A DNA stretch of 32,248 bases from Chara braunii (Eukaryota > Streptophyta > Charophyceae > Charales > Characeae): positions 241,692 to 273,939 of the forward strand of contig BFEA01000385.1 of NCBI GenBank assembly GCA_003427395.1. The letters are read 5' to 3'. Under the pieces are notes generated by a model. The model searched no databases. It was not told the origin of the DNA and saw only the letters and a list, made by a program, of their open reading frames with translations. The translations under genes were made by a program, and so were the position numbers. Shown one piece after another: positions 18,728-28,784 of the stretch. Numbering within the stretch: position 1 is the first letter of the stretch; every line of letters starts with the position of its first letter.

Positions 18728-18775
18728 GCAGAAAGAGAAGATGTATTGTGGTGGTGTGATGAGCAATCCAGATAA
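18728..18775 (+). CDS. Candidate terminal exon
   Basis: After the acceptor TGTTTACACAG a phase-0 frame gives AEREDVLWWCDEQSR and a TAA at 18773. It fits the phase-0 donor at 18388. A family-II LTR begins at 18777, one base past the stop, so the original gene end could be further right and displaced by that insertion. Confidence 0.35.
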   Translation, partial: AEREDVLWWCDEQSR

Positions 18776-18979
18776 TTGTTACGATCTTGGCTAATTGGCA
18801 GTGCAACAACTCGAAGAAAGGCAATGCCGGTCAGTTGCAACTGAAATGAAAAAACTTGGAAAGAGAAATAGAGTTTAATATACAAAGGAAGAAGAAGAAA
18901 TAAGAATGGAAGAAGAAAAAGAAGATGAACACCAGCAAAGACCAGTGTCAATCCCCCTTCATCTTCCCACCATCTCCAG

Positions 18980-19444
18980 TGTTACGGACTTCGCAAGGGC
19001 TCGATCCCTGGTCTATCTTTTGCTGTTTTGGCTGCATCCCGTTTTCGGCCTGGCACCCTTTTTCCAAACCCCTCCTTTGGTACCGTAGGATTTTGGACAA
19101 CTGGCGCCATGCTGCAATTCGGGCGCCACTTTCAAATACTGCATTTTTCAGTTCTGCCCTCGGGGCCTTTGNNNNNNNNNNNNNNNNNNNNNNNNNNNNN
19201 NNNNNNNNNNNNNNNNNNNNNNNNNNNNNNNNNNNNNNNNNNNNNNNNNNNNNNNNNNNNNNNNNNNNNNNNNNNNNNNNNNNNNNNNGAATCCAAGACT
19301 TCGACTTTGTGCTTGCCACTGTGTCTGCGTCCAACCCTCAGTCCGAGTCCGTCGTGTCGAGTGAGTGAGTGTGTGTGTGTGCTCTCACTCTCTCCCTCTC
19401 TCTCTCCTCTCCCTCGGCTCACCCTCAGCCTCACTCCCGTTACA
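18980..19444 (+). mobile_element. Solo LTR, family I, copy 2
   Basis: Starts TGTTACGGACTTCGC and ends CTCCCGTTACA, flanked by the perfect 5-bp duplication TCCAG (18975-18979 and 19445-19449). It is homologous to 7309-7792 over the start, the GGCGCC-containing middle and the CTCTCACTCTC tail. The assembly gap 19172-19288 lies inside, so its 465-bp length is approximate. Confidence 0.85.
19172..19288. other. Assembly gap (117 Ns)
   Basis: Run of N inside the family-I solo LTR. Sequence unknown and true length uncertain. Confidence 1.
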
Positions 19445-20583
19445 TCCAGCCTCCAAATATAATATAGAGTCTAATAGACAGAGGAAGATGAAGAAAATAG
19501 ACAAAGGAAGAAGAAGAAATAAGAATGGAAGAAGAAAAAGAAGAACTCCAGCAAAGACCAGTGCCAATCCCTCTTCATCTTGCCACCATCTCCAACCTCT
19601 AAAGAGAAGTAGAGTCAAGAAGAAGAAATAAGAATGACGGAAGAAAAAGAAGCTGAACACCAGCAAAGACCAGTGTCAATCCGCCTTCATCTTGCCACCA
19701 TCTCCAACCTCCAATTACTCCCACAACTTCTTGTCAATAACAATAATGATAAGAATGAAAGAATGAACCAGAACCAATGTCCGAATCCTCCCCTTACTGC
19801 CAGCCGCTCAAGAGGTCAACCATAAACAGGTGACTCTGGCGGACTATCAGAGTCGAGCTCCGTTGTTCTAAGGACAGCGCAAAGCTACTGTGTCCTTCCT
19901 ACTATGGGCGCCGAGCCTAGCACTACCCTGAAGCCTTCCTTGTAGGTGACAAGCCCCGCTGGGACCATCCAGGTGCGGCGCCAACCAAGAAGATGAAGAT
20001 GCAGAACACCATAGCCAGGTAAGCACCCCCGCCACTCTCGTCCTTGCTCATCGTCTTCCTCCTCCTGCTCCCCAGAGTTTCCTCTTTGGTCGTCTCCAGC
20101 ACAGCCAAGGTTGAGGGCCAAGACCGCCTTATTCCTCCCCAACGCTCCTCAACTGAGCACTCGCTCCGCCAGCGTGACGACCAAACTCCACACTGTGACC
20201 AGTCTACGGCCTCTTCGGGTGGTGACCTCCCAGGCTGCACGGCGTCCCCAAGTGAGTGGTACCTCCAATGTTTCGGAGGGAAACATTATTGCAGTCTGAT
20301 ATCCCTCCTGCAGGCTCCAGACTCAGGCTAATTGGACCGGTACCTTCCCTTCAGAGCCTACCTGACTCTAAATTCACTTCCGCCCCTAAAGGTACTATTT
20401 TTTTGTCGTCATCTGCCTACTTGCCCGCTACTTGAGTGTTTTCCAACCCTCATGGGCCAAGTGTACTTCTTTTTTTTCTTTTTTCTTTTATTAAACAGGT
20501 CCTTATGGTCCTGGCTCCATATCCATTCTGGGGAGCGTCAGTCCTGTTCCTATCCCCCCGGCAAGTCAAAAACGGGTTACATC

Positions 20584-21081
20584 CTGTGTTAGTCCCCGGG
20601 CGGCCCGGCTGGGGGAAGGTCGCCCGGGTACCCCGGACTGGGCAGGGCCCGGGCAGGGTCCCGGGCGATCCCAGCGCATAATATTTAAAAAAAAAAAAAA
20701 AAAAAAAAAATATGTCGTGTAAAATTGCAATACAAACGACTTTTTGGCTGAGGGCCACCTCAAAATTCCTTGTTAATTTCAAGATAAGAAAACAATGGGA
20801 AAACATGAGTCCCAAAAGACTCCAAATGTGCCCTTTTAAGCCCTTTAGTCACTGTTTATACCCCCCAACCCCCTCTGGATGACCCATCACCAAAAGCAAA
20901 GTTAAGACCGGATTCTGACTGCTTGGGCCAAGCCCAGTCCTGGCCTGAAGTTTTTTTTTTTTTTTTTGGGATCCTTGCCTCTTTTTTGACCCGTCTGGTT
21001 TTGCTGGGCGACCCCCCCTCTGCCCAACTGGCCAGGGCGTGCCTGGCCGGGCATGCCCGGCGGGGCGACGGCCCAACATAG
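20584..21081 (+). mobile_element. Foldback (hAT-like) transposon Y, non-autonomous
   Basis: The ends CTGTGTTAGTCC and, inverted, CTATGTTGGGCC match at 9 of 12 positions and are flanked by an 8-bp direct repeat GTTACATC (20576-20583 and 21082-21089). The 8-bp duplication suggests hAT-type transposition. Arms at 20590-20680 and 20985-21080 are packed with CCCGGG, GGGCCC and GGTCGCCC/GGGCGACC strings that can pair. The AT-rich core (20687-20830) begins with 24 A and contains TTGCAATACAAACGACTTTT, matching the core of element X. A T17 run lies at 20951. No transposase frame. Confidence 0.65.
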
Positions 21082-21089
21082 GTTACATC

Positions 21090-21480
21090 ATATTACCCAC
21101 TCAACGCTTCCTTCCGTCTGGCCTAAGGACCCCTGATCAGCATTGATTGCTCCTTCTAAGGAGGATTGACTGTCAGCTCGCCCTGACCATTTGTTCCTCT
21201 CTGGCTTCTATTTATAGCCTGTCGAATGAGTCCCTGTAATACGAGAACAGTGGGGGGGTCCGCTCTGCGTTCTGTTGCTTGTCCTTGTCTTTCCCTGTGT
21301 GTCCGGTCCTCTTTTTGTTGATCACCATTCAGAACCTTCTGCCTGGTGTCCCGGCATGTATCCTCGTGGTCTTCATGCTTTTGCATGGTGCCATTTCTTC
21401 CATCTCAGTTCCTTATGAAAGTCTATTGTCTACTATCGTTGCATGTATTGTTGCCACCTTGCGTTTTAGCAGCCAGTTCC
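21090..21480 (-). mobile_element. LINE 3' region
   Basis: Minus-strand sequence downstream of the ORF2 stop at 21481. It includes the duplicated stop region and ends near the foldback element. No poly-A tail is visible, so the true 3' end is lost or hidden. Confidence 0.4.
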
Positions 21481-21585
21481 TTATGAAAGTCTATTGTCTA
21501 CTATCGTTGCCACCTTGCCTTTTAGCAGCCAGTTCCTTATGAAAGTCCGTTTCTTGGTTGCTCGTCTTTCTGGTCTGTGTCTCGT
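21406..21585 (-). repeat. Triplicated LINE segment covering the ORF2 stop
   Basis: CAGTTCCTTATGAAAGTC starts at 21406, 21474 and 21530 (periods 68 and 56; the first has 12 extra bases). On the minus strand the units encode NWLLK.KVAT and VDNRLS-stop, so the end of the reading frame has been copied into the 3' untranslated part. Confidence 0.9.
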
Positions 21586-22062
21586 AGAGTTTGCTATTCT
21601 CCGCCATATGCTCCTGATTTCCGTCTCTGCCATGCTCAGCAGTAGTGACCACGTTTCTTCTCTTGCCACCTCTGTTCCCTCGATTGTCTGAGTGCATCTG
21701 CGTTTCCATATCACCCACAGTGCCAGCTTCCTGAGTAGGGTGAACCATGCTTCCTTGCTGCCTGTGATGTTGCTGGGGATGTTAGTTAGAAGTAGGATAG
21801 AGATAGGGGTGATGTTTGGGGGGAGGGCAGCGAACAGGAGCGACCATAGCTCGCGGATCTTCTTCCATATCCAGATTGCTTCAGGGCAGAAGAGGAGGCA
21901 GTGGGGGATGTCTTCGGGTGAGTCGTTGCTGCACATTGAGCAGCATGCCGAGCTATCAGGATCAGAATGTTTCCTTCTCTCGTGTAACCATTGGTTGACT
22001 TGCAGGGCTGCATGTGCCATTAGCCATTGCATACTTCGGCTGAGACCGTTAGGGGCCTCTAA
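21481..22062 (-). pseudogene. LINE ORF2 C-terminus with zf-RVT zinc motif
   Basis: The frame opens with LEAPNGLSRS and continues through MQWLMAHAALQVNQWLHERR. It then reaches the reverse-transcriptase-associated zinc motif: C-x2-C (CSMC, residues 31-34 counted from the ATG at 22032), E40, H44 and C49 (IPHCLLFCPEAIWIW). This is the usual last domain of plant LINE ORF2 proteins (zf-RVT). Residues after 55 are helical and basic, ending VATIVDNRLS. Endonuclease and reverse transcriptase, normally about 900 residues upstream, are absent: ORF1 remains lie directly upstream. The element cannot be autonomous. Confidence 0.75.
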
Positions 22063-24796
22063 TCAGCCGTTGTCGTGGTCCCTTCAGTATCAGCTCCAAT
22101 TCCTTGGGTCCGTCTAATGCCGTCGTTTGCCCTTCTCTCTACGGTGGATCCCAGGCTGTATCCTCCCATGCTGCCCTCGGGTGCTGGGGTGGTACCGGTC
22201 TCGTCACAGCCCGGGGATATCTTGTCGTTCAGCCCGTTGTCGTTGCCGTACTCCCTCATGTGCCTATCCTCATCCTCCCGTTCCAGGTACAGCGGTTCAG
22301 CTTCGTCTTGTAGGGAGCGTTCCGTGGATAGGATGTGGGATCTGATGATAGTGGCCAGGGAATCGGCCCTGACCTCCGCCGGGCACATCTTGCCTGCGAG
22401 TGTGCTGTATTGCAAGGCGGTCACAGTGTTGAATGCTCTTCACACCAGCCCCTCGTGCAGCATGTCTTTTTTTTCTAATTTTACAAGGAATGGTTCAAAA
22501 GATCTAGAGTTCCTGGTCGATCTCGTCTGAGTCTTCCCAGAGGGGGGCGGGGATTCCGTAGACACCTAGGGGGGAGTCTTCAGATATGCCTTCCCTGATT
22601 GTTCTTGCCAGTGTTCAATGGTCACCCGCGGTCGGGAAGGCGAAGGATACGTCTGTGGCTACCTGCCACTCCCCAAACTTTTTTCTGTACCGGATAGGGA
22701 CCAAGGGTCTCACCGGCTTGATCGTTTTGCGATCTGAGGTAGCTTTCTCAGTGCCATGGGGTGCCTTGTTGTCTGCCACGTTTTGGATGGTGCAGTACTC
22801 TTTTCTGTGGCTTTTTAGGTATTTCGCGTTCTGATCAAACAGGAACTTTGTCTGAGCAGTGACGATGGCGATCTCCTGTTTGAGGGATTGCTGCTCGTTG
22901 CCATTTCCTATTGTCTCTGTTGTGGACTTTCTGGGTCTCTTGACCCTGGGCTTCCACTTCTTTGGTACCATGTCTCTGATTGGGTCCTTGTGGACCTGAG
23001 TTTCTTCACTGGAACCGGACTCCGAGCTCGAGTTGTCTCTTTCCCTCTTTTTCTCATGATATCTGAAGGCGCTGGATTCTGACAACTCACTCTGTTCTCT
23101 CAGGATGTCGTAGGTGTTCGTGGATGTGTGGATGCCTGCTACCGGGCCTTTGCTGCTCCGGCCTGTCTTCTCCTGATGCTTCATGCATGCCATTCTGATG
23201 TCGAATTGTTTCTCCCTCTCGTTTTTGGCTCTTTCCAGATATTTCTGCAGCCAGGCGATGGGGGAGTCTCCCTGTTCTTTTGGTTTGCCTACTCTGTCGC
23301 TCTTGGAGAGAGATATGTCCATTCCTTTGTGAGTACAGTCCTGATCTGTTGTTGGGCTGGGGTCCCAATCATTCGGCGCTGCCTGTGTGCTCTGTGTGTC
23401 ATCGGGGTTGGTTCCCGTTTCGGTTGAGCTGTTCTTTCTTATTTTTTTCCCACTCGGTGTCTCGGTGTTCTCCTTTTGTGGGTAGGCCTGTCTCTTGAGG
23501 GAGGGTCGGTCTGAATTGTGTGTTCCTCGATGATCTGTTTGGCTGTGTCCGGGATGTCGTTGTCATCCTCTCGCTTGGCGAGGGCGTCTGCAGTCTGCTG
23601 TCTGATTGAATCGAGATCCCACAGCAAGTCTTTGTGTTTCTTCTCTTCTTTGATCGCCCGGGAGTCCACCACCGGGTCTGAGTAGATTTTCCCTGGGATT
23701 CCTGATGTCTTCTTTGCTCCCACATGGTGCCTTTTGCTGTCTGACGGTGGAAAGATGTCTGGCTGTTTGATTGTCGGAGTTGTGTTCGTGTATGTCCATA
23801 TCCACTTGGGCTCTGGGATATTGTCGTCGAAGTCCCAGCCGTCGTGGTCTGGATCATTGACGAACCAGATACCTTTGGCCTCTTCAACTTCGACGAGCAT
23901 GTTCTGTCTCAGTTTTTCCTGTTCAGGGGAGCATGGGCATTTGGGATCTGTTCCCAGGTGACCTCTTTCTCTGCACCTGAAGCAGATTGGCGATGCTTTG
24001 GTAGACGCTGTTACTGACGTGACTTTGTCCCCAATGAGACATTGCCACTCCTCTGGGAACAACGGGGGGGGTCGTCGGTCAGTACCTCCAGGATTGCTGT
24101 TACTGAATCGCAGTGGGGGGCCAGGTAGTCGGGCGTGGGGAGGACCCACTTTATCACTTTGTTTGCCGGGTATTCGACTTCCAACCGGTCCTTAATCAGG
24201 GGATGGCCTCTGGGTTTGATGTTGTCGAATTCTACCCAGCAACGCACATGTTTGTAGGAGGCAGCCGGTGAGACTTTAGCTCGCTGGGCTGTCTCCGGTT
24301 TCCAGCGTGACAGGGTGCAGACAGATCCATTGCAGTTCAAGGTTTCACATTTCTCCAACACGAACGTTGCTTGGTCTGCATCTTTAAAGACCACGATTAT
24401 CATGGTTCTACCCAGGCCTAGCAGGGAGAACTTGTCAACTTCTGTTTTGATGTTCTCGTGTTCCTGGATGGTTTTCATCATCCATTTCCTTTTGTCGATG
24501 GGGGAGAGTCTTGCACTGGCGTTGGAGAAGGAGAAGATGAGTGCGTGCTTCTCGTATGTCGCGTTGGTGTCGGCGATCTTGTCTTTTGGGTACGCCAAAG
24601 CAGTCACTTCCTCATCGGTATTGTCCTTAACGTTTCTGACCTTGATTGTGACTTTCTCTCCTTTAATTTTTGGGGCTTCCAACAGGAAACGAAGTGTCTC
24701 ATGATCCACGTTGGATGCGATTTGGGATGGGTCCTTTGAGGTGGCTGTTTTTGTTGCTGCTACCATGCTGTAGCGGTGTTGGTAGTTTTGGGCCAT
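22063..24796 (-). pseudogene. LINE ORF1, decayed, with zinc knuckle
   Basis: It starts at the ATG at 24796 (MAQNYQHRYSMVAATK). Residues of about 100-165 resemble the DUF4283/RRM-like ORF1 domain of plant LINEs: KRKWMMKTIQEHENIK, then a hydrophobic strand IIVVFKDADQATFVLEKC and GSVCTLSRWKP. A zinc knuckle C-x2-C-x4-H-x6-C (CFRCRERGHLGTDPKC) follows, then a long acidic/basic tail with KRPRK-type clusters. The frame breaks at a C8 run (24064-24071) and an A7 run (23442-23448) in coding sense, and at TGA codons at 22615 and near 22455. Allowing these, coding similarity runs on to about 22063. ORF1 proteins bind the element's RNA. Confidence 0.75.
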
Positions 24797-25310
24797 GCTT
24801 GCTGTTGTTCGGTTTCTTTTTTCTTAATGATTGGTTTTGCTCTATTTGCGATGTATTAGTGTTTCGTCCGTTTGTTTTTTTATTTTTTTTTATTTTTTTT
24901 TTCAAGTTAAGTCAGACGCTGCTATTCGCAGCTTGCCTACGTGGAAATTGGGCCGTCTGCCTGGGCATATACGGGTATGCCCTGCGTAGGAATCGGGTTA
25001 GGTTGGTGAAATTTGGTGGCGGGGGGGGATATTGGGGCTCGATTTGTAGGTTTGATGGGTTTGTGAATTTTTCTTTTTGGAGCTCGATTCGTAGGTTTGA
25101 TGGGTGTGTAATTTTTTCTTTTTGGAGCTCGATTCGTAGGTTTGATGGGGTGTACATTACCAGAGCCACTACTGGGGATGCTGCTGCCTGCGTGCAGCTT
25201 GCATGCAGTCTACGTGGAGTGGTCGGGATTCTGTCCGACCCGGATTGGGCGGGGGGGCAGGGAAGGGTGTTGAGGGGGGGTGTCGACGTGGGGGTGCCTA
25301 CGCGGCGCTA
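24797..25310 (-). mobile_element. LINE 5' region (probable)
   Basis: Upstream of the ORF1 ATG on the minus strand: T-rich on + at 24876-24903, then three 45-bp repeats. Tandem units in a LINE 5' UTR often carry promoter activity, but the 5' end is not defined here. Confidence 0.35.
25037..25150. repeat. 45-bp tandem repeat, three copies
   Basis: GCTCGATTCGTAGGTTTGAT (or variant) at 25037, 25082 and 25127, followed by TTTTTCTTTTTGGA in the first two. Confidence 0.9.
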
Positions 25311-25856
25311 GGCAGGCTGAGGACAGTGAATGAGTCGTGCCGCTATGTGTCTAGTTAGGCGGGGTGGGTTACGGGGTGTGGTGGGGTGGGGTCGGTGTTG
25401 GGATCGGTGTTGGGATCGGTGTTGGGATCGGGTGATTGGCAGGTTTGGTGGGAGCTATCTCCGTGTGGGTGAGACGGGGTTGTCCGGATTGTGAAGTTAT
25501 CGCTATGGGACTGGAGGGGGTTAAAGGAGAGGAGAGGGGGGGGGGGGGGCGCGCGGCTTATCTCGATGTAGGGAGGGGTTGTATCGGAGATGCTGTTAGT
25601 TGTGTTTGGCGTGAGATTTCATGTGACAGGTGGGTGGGGGAGAGGGTCTTTCGATCGTGAGGGATTGTGTGTAGTAGCGGGGTGGATTTGGAGGGATCGA
25701 TTTAGGGCTGGAGTGGGATAAAGCGGGGAGGGAAGTTGAGGGCTGAGGAGATAGAGAAGTAGGGGTTAGTATGTGCGGTGGTAGCTTGTGATGGTTTGCA
25801 CTTCACTTGGGTGCTGTCCGTCGGCGGCTTCCGGAGACGATGGTGCTCCCACTTAA
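25311..25856. other. G-rich stretch without a gene
   Basis: Very G-rich on the + strand with runs such as the 10-base G run near 25538. Contains a 12-bp repeat GTTGGGATCGGT at 25397, 25409 and 25421. Potential G-quadruplex sequence. No coding frame supported. Confidence 0.5.
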
Positions 25857-26250
25857 GGCGTGAGTTGGCTTGCGGGCGGCTTCGATGTCGGCTGTGGCGG
25901 CTGGGCTGGGCTGATTCGCCTTCGTTCGAAGTGGACTGCTTCAGTGGCGAGGGCAGCTGGGCAGCTTAAGATGCGAGCTTGCTCTCGATCTTCCTCCCTG
26001 GTGATGGTGACTGGTGGCGGTGCTCACGCTTAAGGCGCGACTTGGCTGGCGGGCGGCCTTGATGTCGGATATGGCGGCTGGGATAATCCTCCTTCGTCTG
26101 AGGTGAATGGTTTCGTGACGAGGGCGGCTGACCAGCTTGAGATGCGAGCTGGCTCCCGATCTTCTTCCCTGGCGATGGGTACTGGTGGTGGTGCTCACGC
26201 TTGAGGCGTGAACTGGCTTGCAGGCGGCTTCGATCTCAACTATGGTGTAG
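25857..26250. repeat. Tandem ~175-bp repeat, about 2.3 copies
   Basis: Units with GGCGTGAGTTGGCTTGCGGG or a variant start at 25857, 26034 and 26205. Each full unit also carries GATGCGAGCT and GATCTTC. The 136-codon minus-strand frame here simply reflects the repeat. Confidence 0.85.
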
Positions 26251-26320
26251 GTGGTGTTGCTCCTGTTCGGTACTCGAGCTGGCTTGCATGCATCGTCGAT
26301 GGCGGCCGTATTGAACCGCC

Positions 26321-26341
26321 CACGTTCGAAATTCGAACGTG
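26321..26341. repeat. Perfect 10-bp palindrome
   Basis: CACGTTCGAA, one A, then TTCGAACGTG. It can extrude as a hairpin. No known factor site is claimed. Confidence 0.9.
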
Positions 26342-26487
26342 ACGGGCGCATTCACGCTCAATAATGGACTGGCGGGAATCGGGTGCAGGGCGCTAGTGCA
26401 GATTAGCGCTGCGTTGCGCTACCGGGCGGCGCTGTCGCTTTGCTCGGCCAAGCGTACTTCTAAATCTGATGCGCGCCCTCAAAAGCA

Positions 26488-26718
26488 CGGCCATAGGTAC
26501 CAGGCCCTGTGGGCCTTCTCAGCACACAAGTACCCTGGCGGGTCACACGCACCCAAACAATCATGCAGTCAGGCAAACACACGGAAACTCAGCAATCATG
26601 GACACACACATACTTAGAAACCTCAGCAGAATACGGGAATCTCAGTAAGTCACTCAGTGCAGCGGCAAAAGTCAGAAAACAGCAGAGTTCTCAGTCTGTG
26701 ATTTTGCAGGTCAATGCA
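26488..26718 (+). mobile_element. LTR-like element, family II, copy D, 3' fragment
   Basis: CACGGCCATAGGTACC parallels CACGGCCACAGGTAAGTACC in copy B, and the end CAGGTCAATGCA parallels the ends of copies A and B. The left limit is unclear; similarity may begin near 26430. Confidence 0.45.
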
Positions 26719-27117
26719 TAATCCTGTCCCTGTGAAGTGCGGGTGGACTAAAACAGCAGACAATGAAGCTCGGTAATCACGTTGCTGCCGCACGATCAGG
26801 GCCTGAAACCTGTTATTGTACTATCCATTGCAACTGGTATGGATGTGCCGCCATGCAATCTGGATTTGTGCTGGGAGGTGACCTCAAACCTTATATGGGA
26901 AGTATAAGTGCCTATCTAACCTGGAGCCAATTACACCGAGATAAGGCACAAAGACCTACCTGATCTGTGGAACCGCAAAATCGGGGCCTGGCCTAAACAC
27001 ACTGATTGGCGATACTACAACCTATCAATAAGTATATCAGAACCTGCTGTACAAGCTCACGCAGGCTTAGGTGACTACAAGCACCTCTGGCCCCCCCCGC
27101 CCACTAAGCCTACCAGA
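26719..27117. other. No recognisable feature
   Basis: Unique-looking sequence with no supported frame. A C-rich run sits at 27091-27100. Confidence 0.4.
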
Positions 27118-27205
27118 CTTCCATGTGCCGTTCGTTTAGGGGGTCGGTATGTCTAGGCCTCAAAGTAGACTTCGACCGAAACCAGTGATGAACGGCACAT
27201 GGAAG
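27118..27205. repeat. Hairpin: perfect 16-bp stem, 56-base loop
   Basis: CTTCCATGTGCCGTTC at 27118-27133 and GAACGGCACATGGAAG at 27190-27205 are exact reverse complements. Inside the loop, TCGGT and AGAC near 27146 can pair again with GTCT-like and ACCGA near 27176, lengthening the stem. Confidence 0.85.
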
Positions 27206-27376
27206 AGGACAGGTGATTGGTGGTGGTAGAGGAGAGGCTTAGCGCAAAAATATCAGATATCGCCACGCTAACCTGACAACGGACTATATGTGGAGTGAGT
27301 TCCTTTGTAGAGTAACATATACATATCCTTGCTAGCCTGACAATGAGCTATGCGTCGAGTGTTTTTTTTTGTTCAA

Positions 27377-27763
27377 GAGGAACAAACCTTTTTATGTTTC
27401 GGGTTTTTATGTGAATGGTTTCTTCTCTGATTGTAGAATCTATCTTTTCTTTGGCACATGTTTAGGTGCTTGCTATGTTATTTGTTGTTGGAGCTCAATT
27501 CCTTTTCGAGTTTGTGGAATGGTGGATTGCATGAGTTTGTCAATCAAAGGGGTAAATAATCCTTAGAAGGGACAAACTTTTATGTTTTGGGTTTTTATGT
27601 GAATGGTTTCTTCTCTGATTGTAGAATGATAGAATCTATCTTTTCTTTGACACATGTTTAGGTGCTTGCTCTCTTATGTGCTGTTGGAGCTCGATTCCTT
27701 TTGGAGATGGTCGGATGGTGGATTGCATGTGTTTGTTAATCAAGGGGTAAACAATCCTTAAAC
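27377..27763. repeat. ~189-bp tandem duplication
   Basis: Copies begin at 27377 and about 27565. They share GGGTTTTTATGTGAATGG, TTTCTTCTCTGATTGTAGAA, CATGTTTAGGTGCTTGCT and GGTGGATTGCATG. Confidence 0.9.
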
Positions 27764-28784
27764 CAGCAGTGCGCAGGGTCCTGCTTGTGGTCAGGTTCAG
27801 CCTACTGGGCTCAGCATCCCATGGGGACCATCGCATAAAATTATGAGTGTCCCAACTTTGGCAATTTTTAGCTCTCATGTCCTTTATCGAAAAAAAGTTG
27901 AATGAATTTCATGGATATAGGGTAGGTGCATTCGTGTAAGGCAAAAATAGTTTACGAAGTCCTTGCCTTTTAACAATGCAATCCATTGCACTACCAGGAG
28001 TAGGCCCGTGCAATTGCGTCCAGTGGTAGGCACCATCGAGCATCAGGAAAACTGGATTGGACATACTGATTGTTCAAATTTCTGCCTATTGACAACTGAA
28101 AATTGCAAAAAGCAAGTGAGGACTGCGAAGGAGAGTTGTGAGTGAACGGGCATGCAGAAAAGACAAAAAGAGAGAGAACCTGCAGGATCCAATTGGGTGT
28201 GAGGAGGGATAGCGGCCATCTGCCATGGTTTTGTGCGCACAGTAGCTACACCTCCAACTACATCCCTTCCAACTTTGCGAAGGGAAAACTATTAACTAAC
28301 AATACGAAGAAGGGAAAAGGAAAACTGAGCCACCCTCCCTATGCTGTCCCCTCTCCTCTTATTCAAGACAGACGGAAATGCAATATTGTATACCGACCAC
28401 GCTTGAACTAAATCCATTCCATATATAGACAATTTCATTATGCCTATACCTAAGGGCTTAAGCTTGCTGTGTCAATTTACTCGCTGACCCATTATGCAAA
28501 AGGTACGCCACTAACCTTTGCAGATCCATCATGCATTGGTTGCTAATGCATCTTTCAGCCTTCGACTGATTGCTTGCATCGGGTTTCAGGTTTTTTATTT
28601 CACTCCCTTTCTTAGGGTTCTTTTCACTTCGGCTTAAGAACTGGTCCCCCACAGAATTTAAACACCGCGCGCGTTTTGCTTCTTGAAATGAAAACGATTG
28701 GACGAAATATACAGGGTTATCATCTTCTCTGGCAAGGCTTTCCAATCTTTTCTAAGTTGCTTGAATGGTGTTTACTGTTTAAAG
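27764..28784. other. No recognised gene
   Basis: Frames of up to 95 codons without motifs. No repeats of note other than the target-site copy GTTTAAAG at 28777-28784. Confidence 0.4.

Larger units (their letters stand above)
18890..19720 (+). repeat. Tandem ~110-bp units within copy C
   Basis: AGAAATAAGAATG ... CAGCAAAGACCAGTG ... CACCATCTCCA occurs at about 18890, 19509 and 19618. The first unit is broken by the LTR. The intact units show the empty site CATCTCCAACCTC. Confidence 0.8.
18777..20457 (+). mobile_element. LTR-like element, family II, copy C, interrupted
   Basis: Starts TGTTACGATCTTGGC and follows copy B through the purine-rich stretch, GAACCAGAACCAATGTCCGA, CACCATAGCCAGGTAAG and GCCCGCTACTTGAGTG. 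It lacks the last ~300 bp seen in copies A and B. It is split by the family-I solo LTR at 18980-19444. The 110-bp unit with CAGCAAAGACCAGTG is present three times around the insertion. Confidence 0.65.

Noticed and set aside
25941-26351. 136-codon minus-strand frame with internal repeats
   Set aside because: The apparent protein repeats are just the 175-bp DNA tandem repeat.
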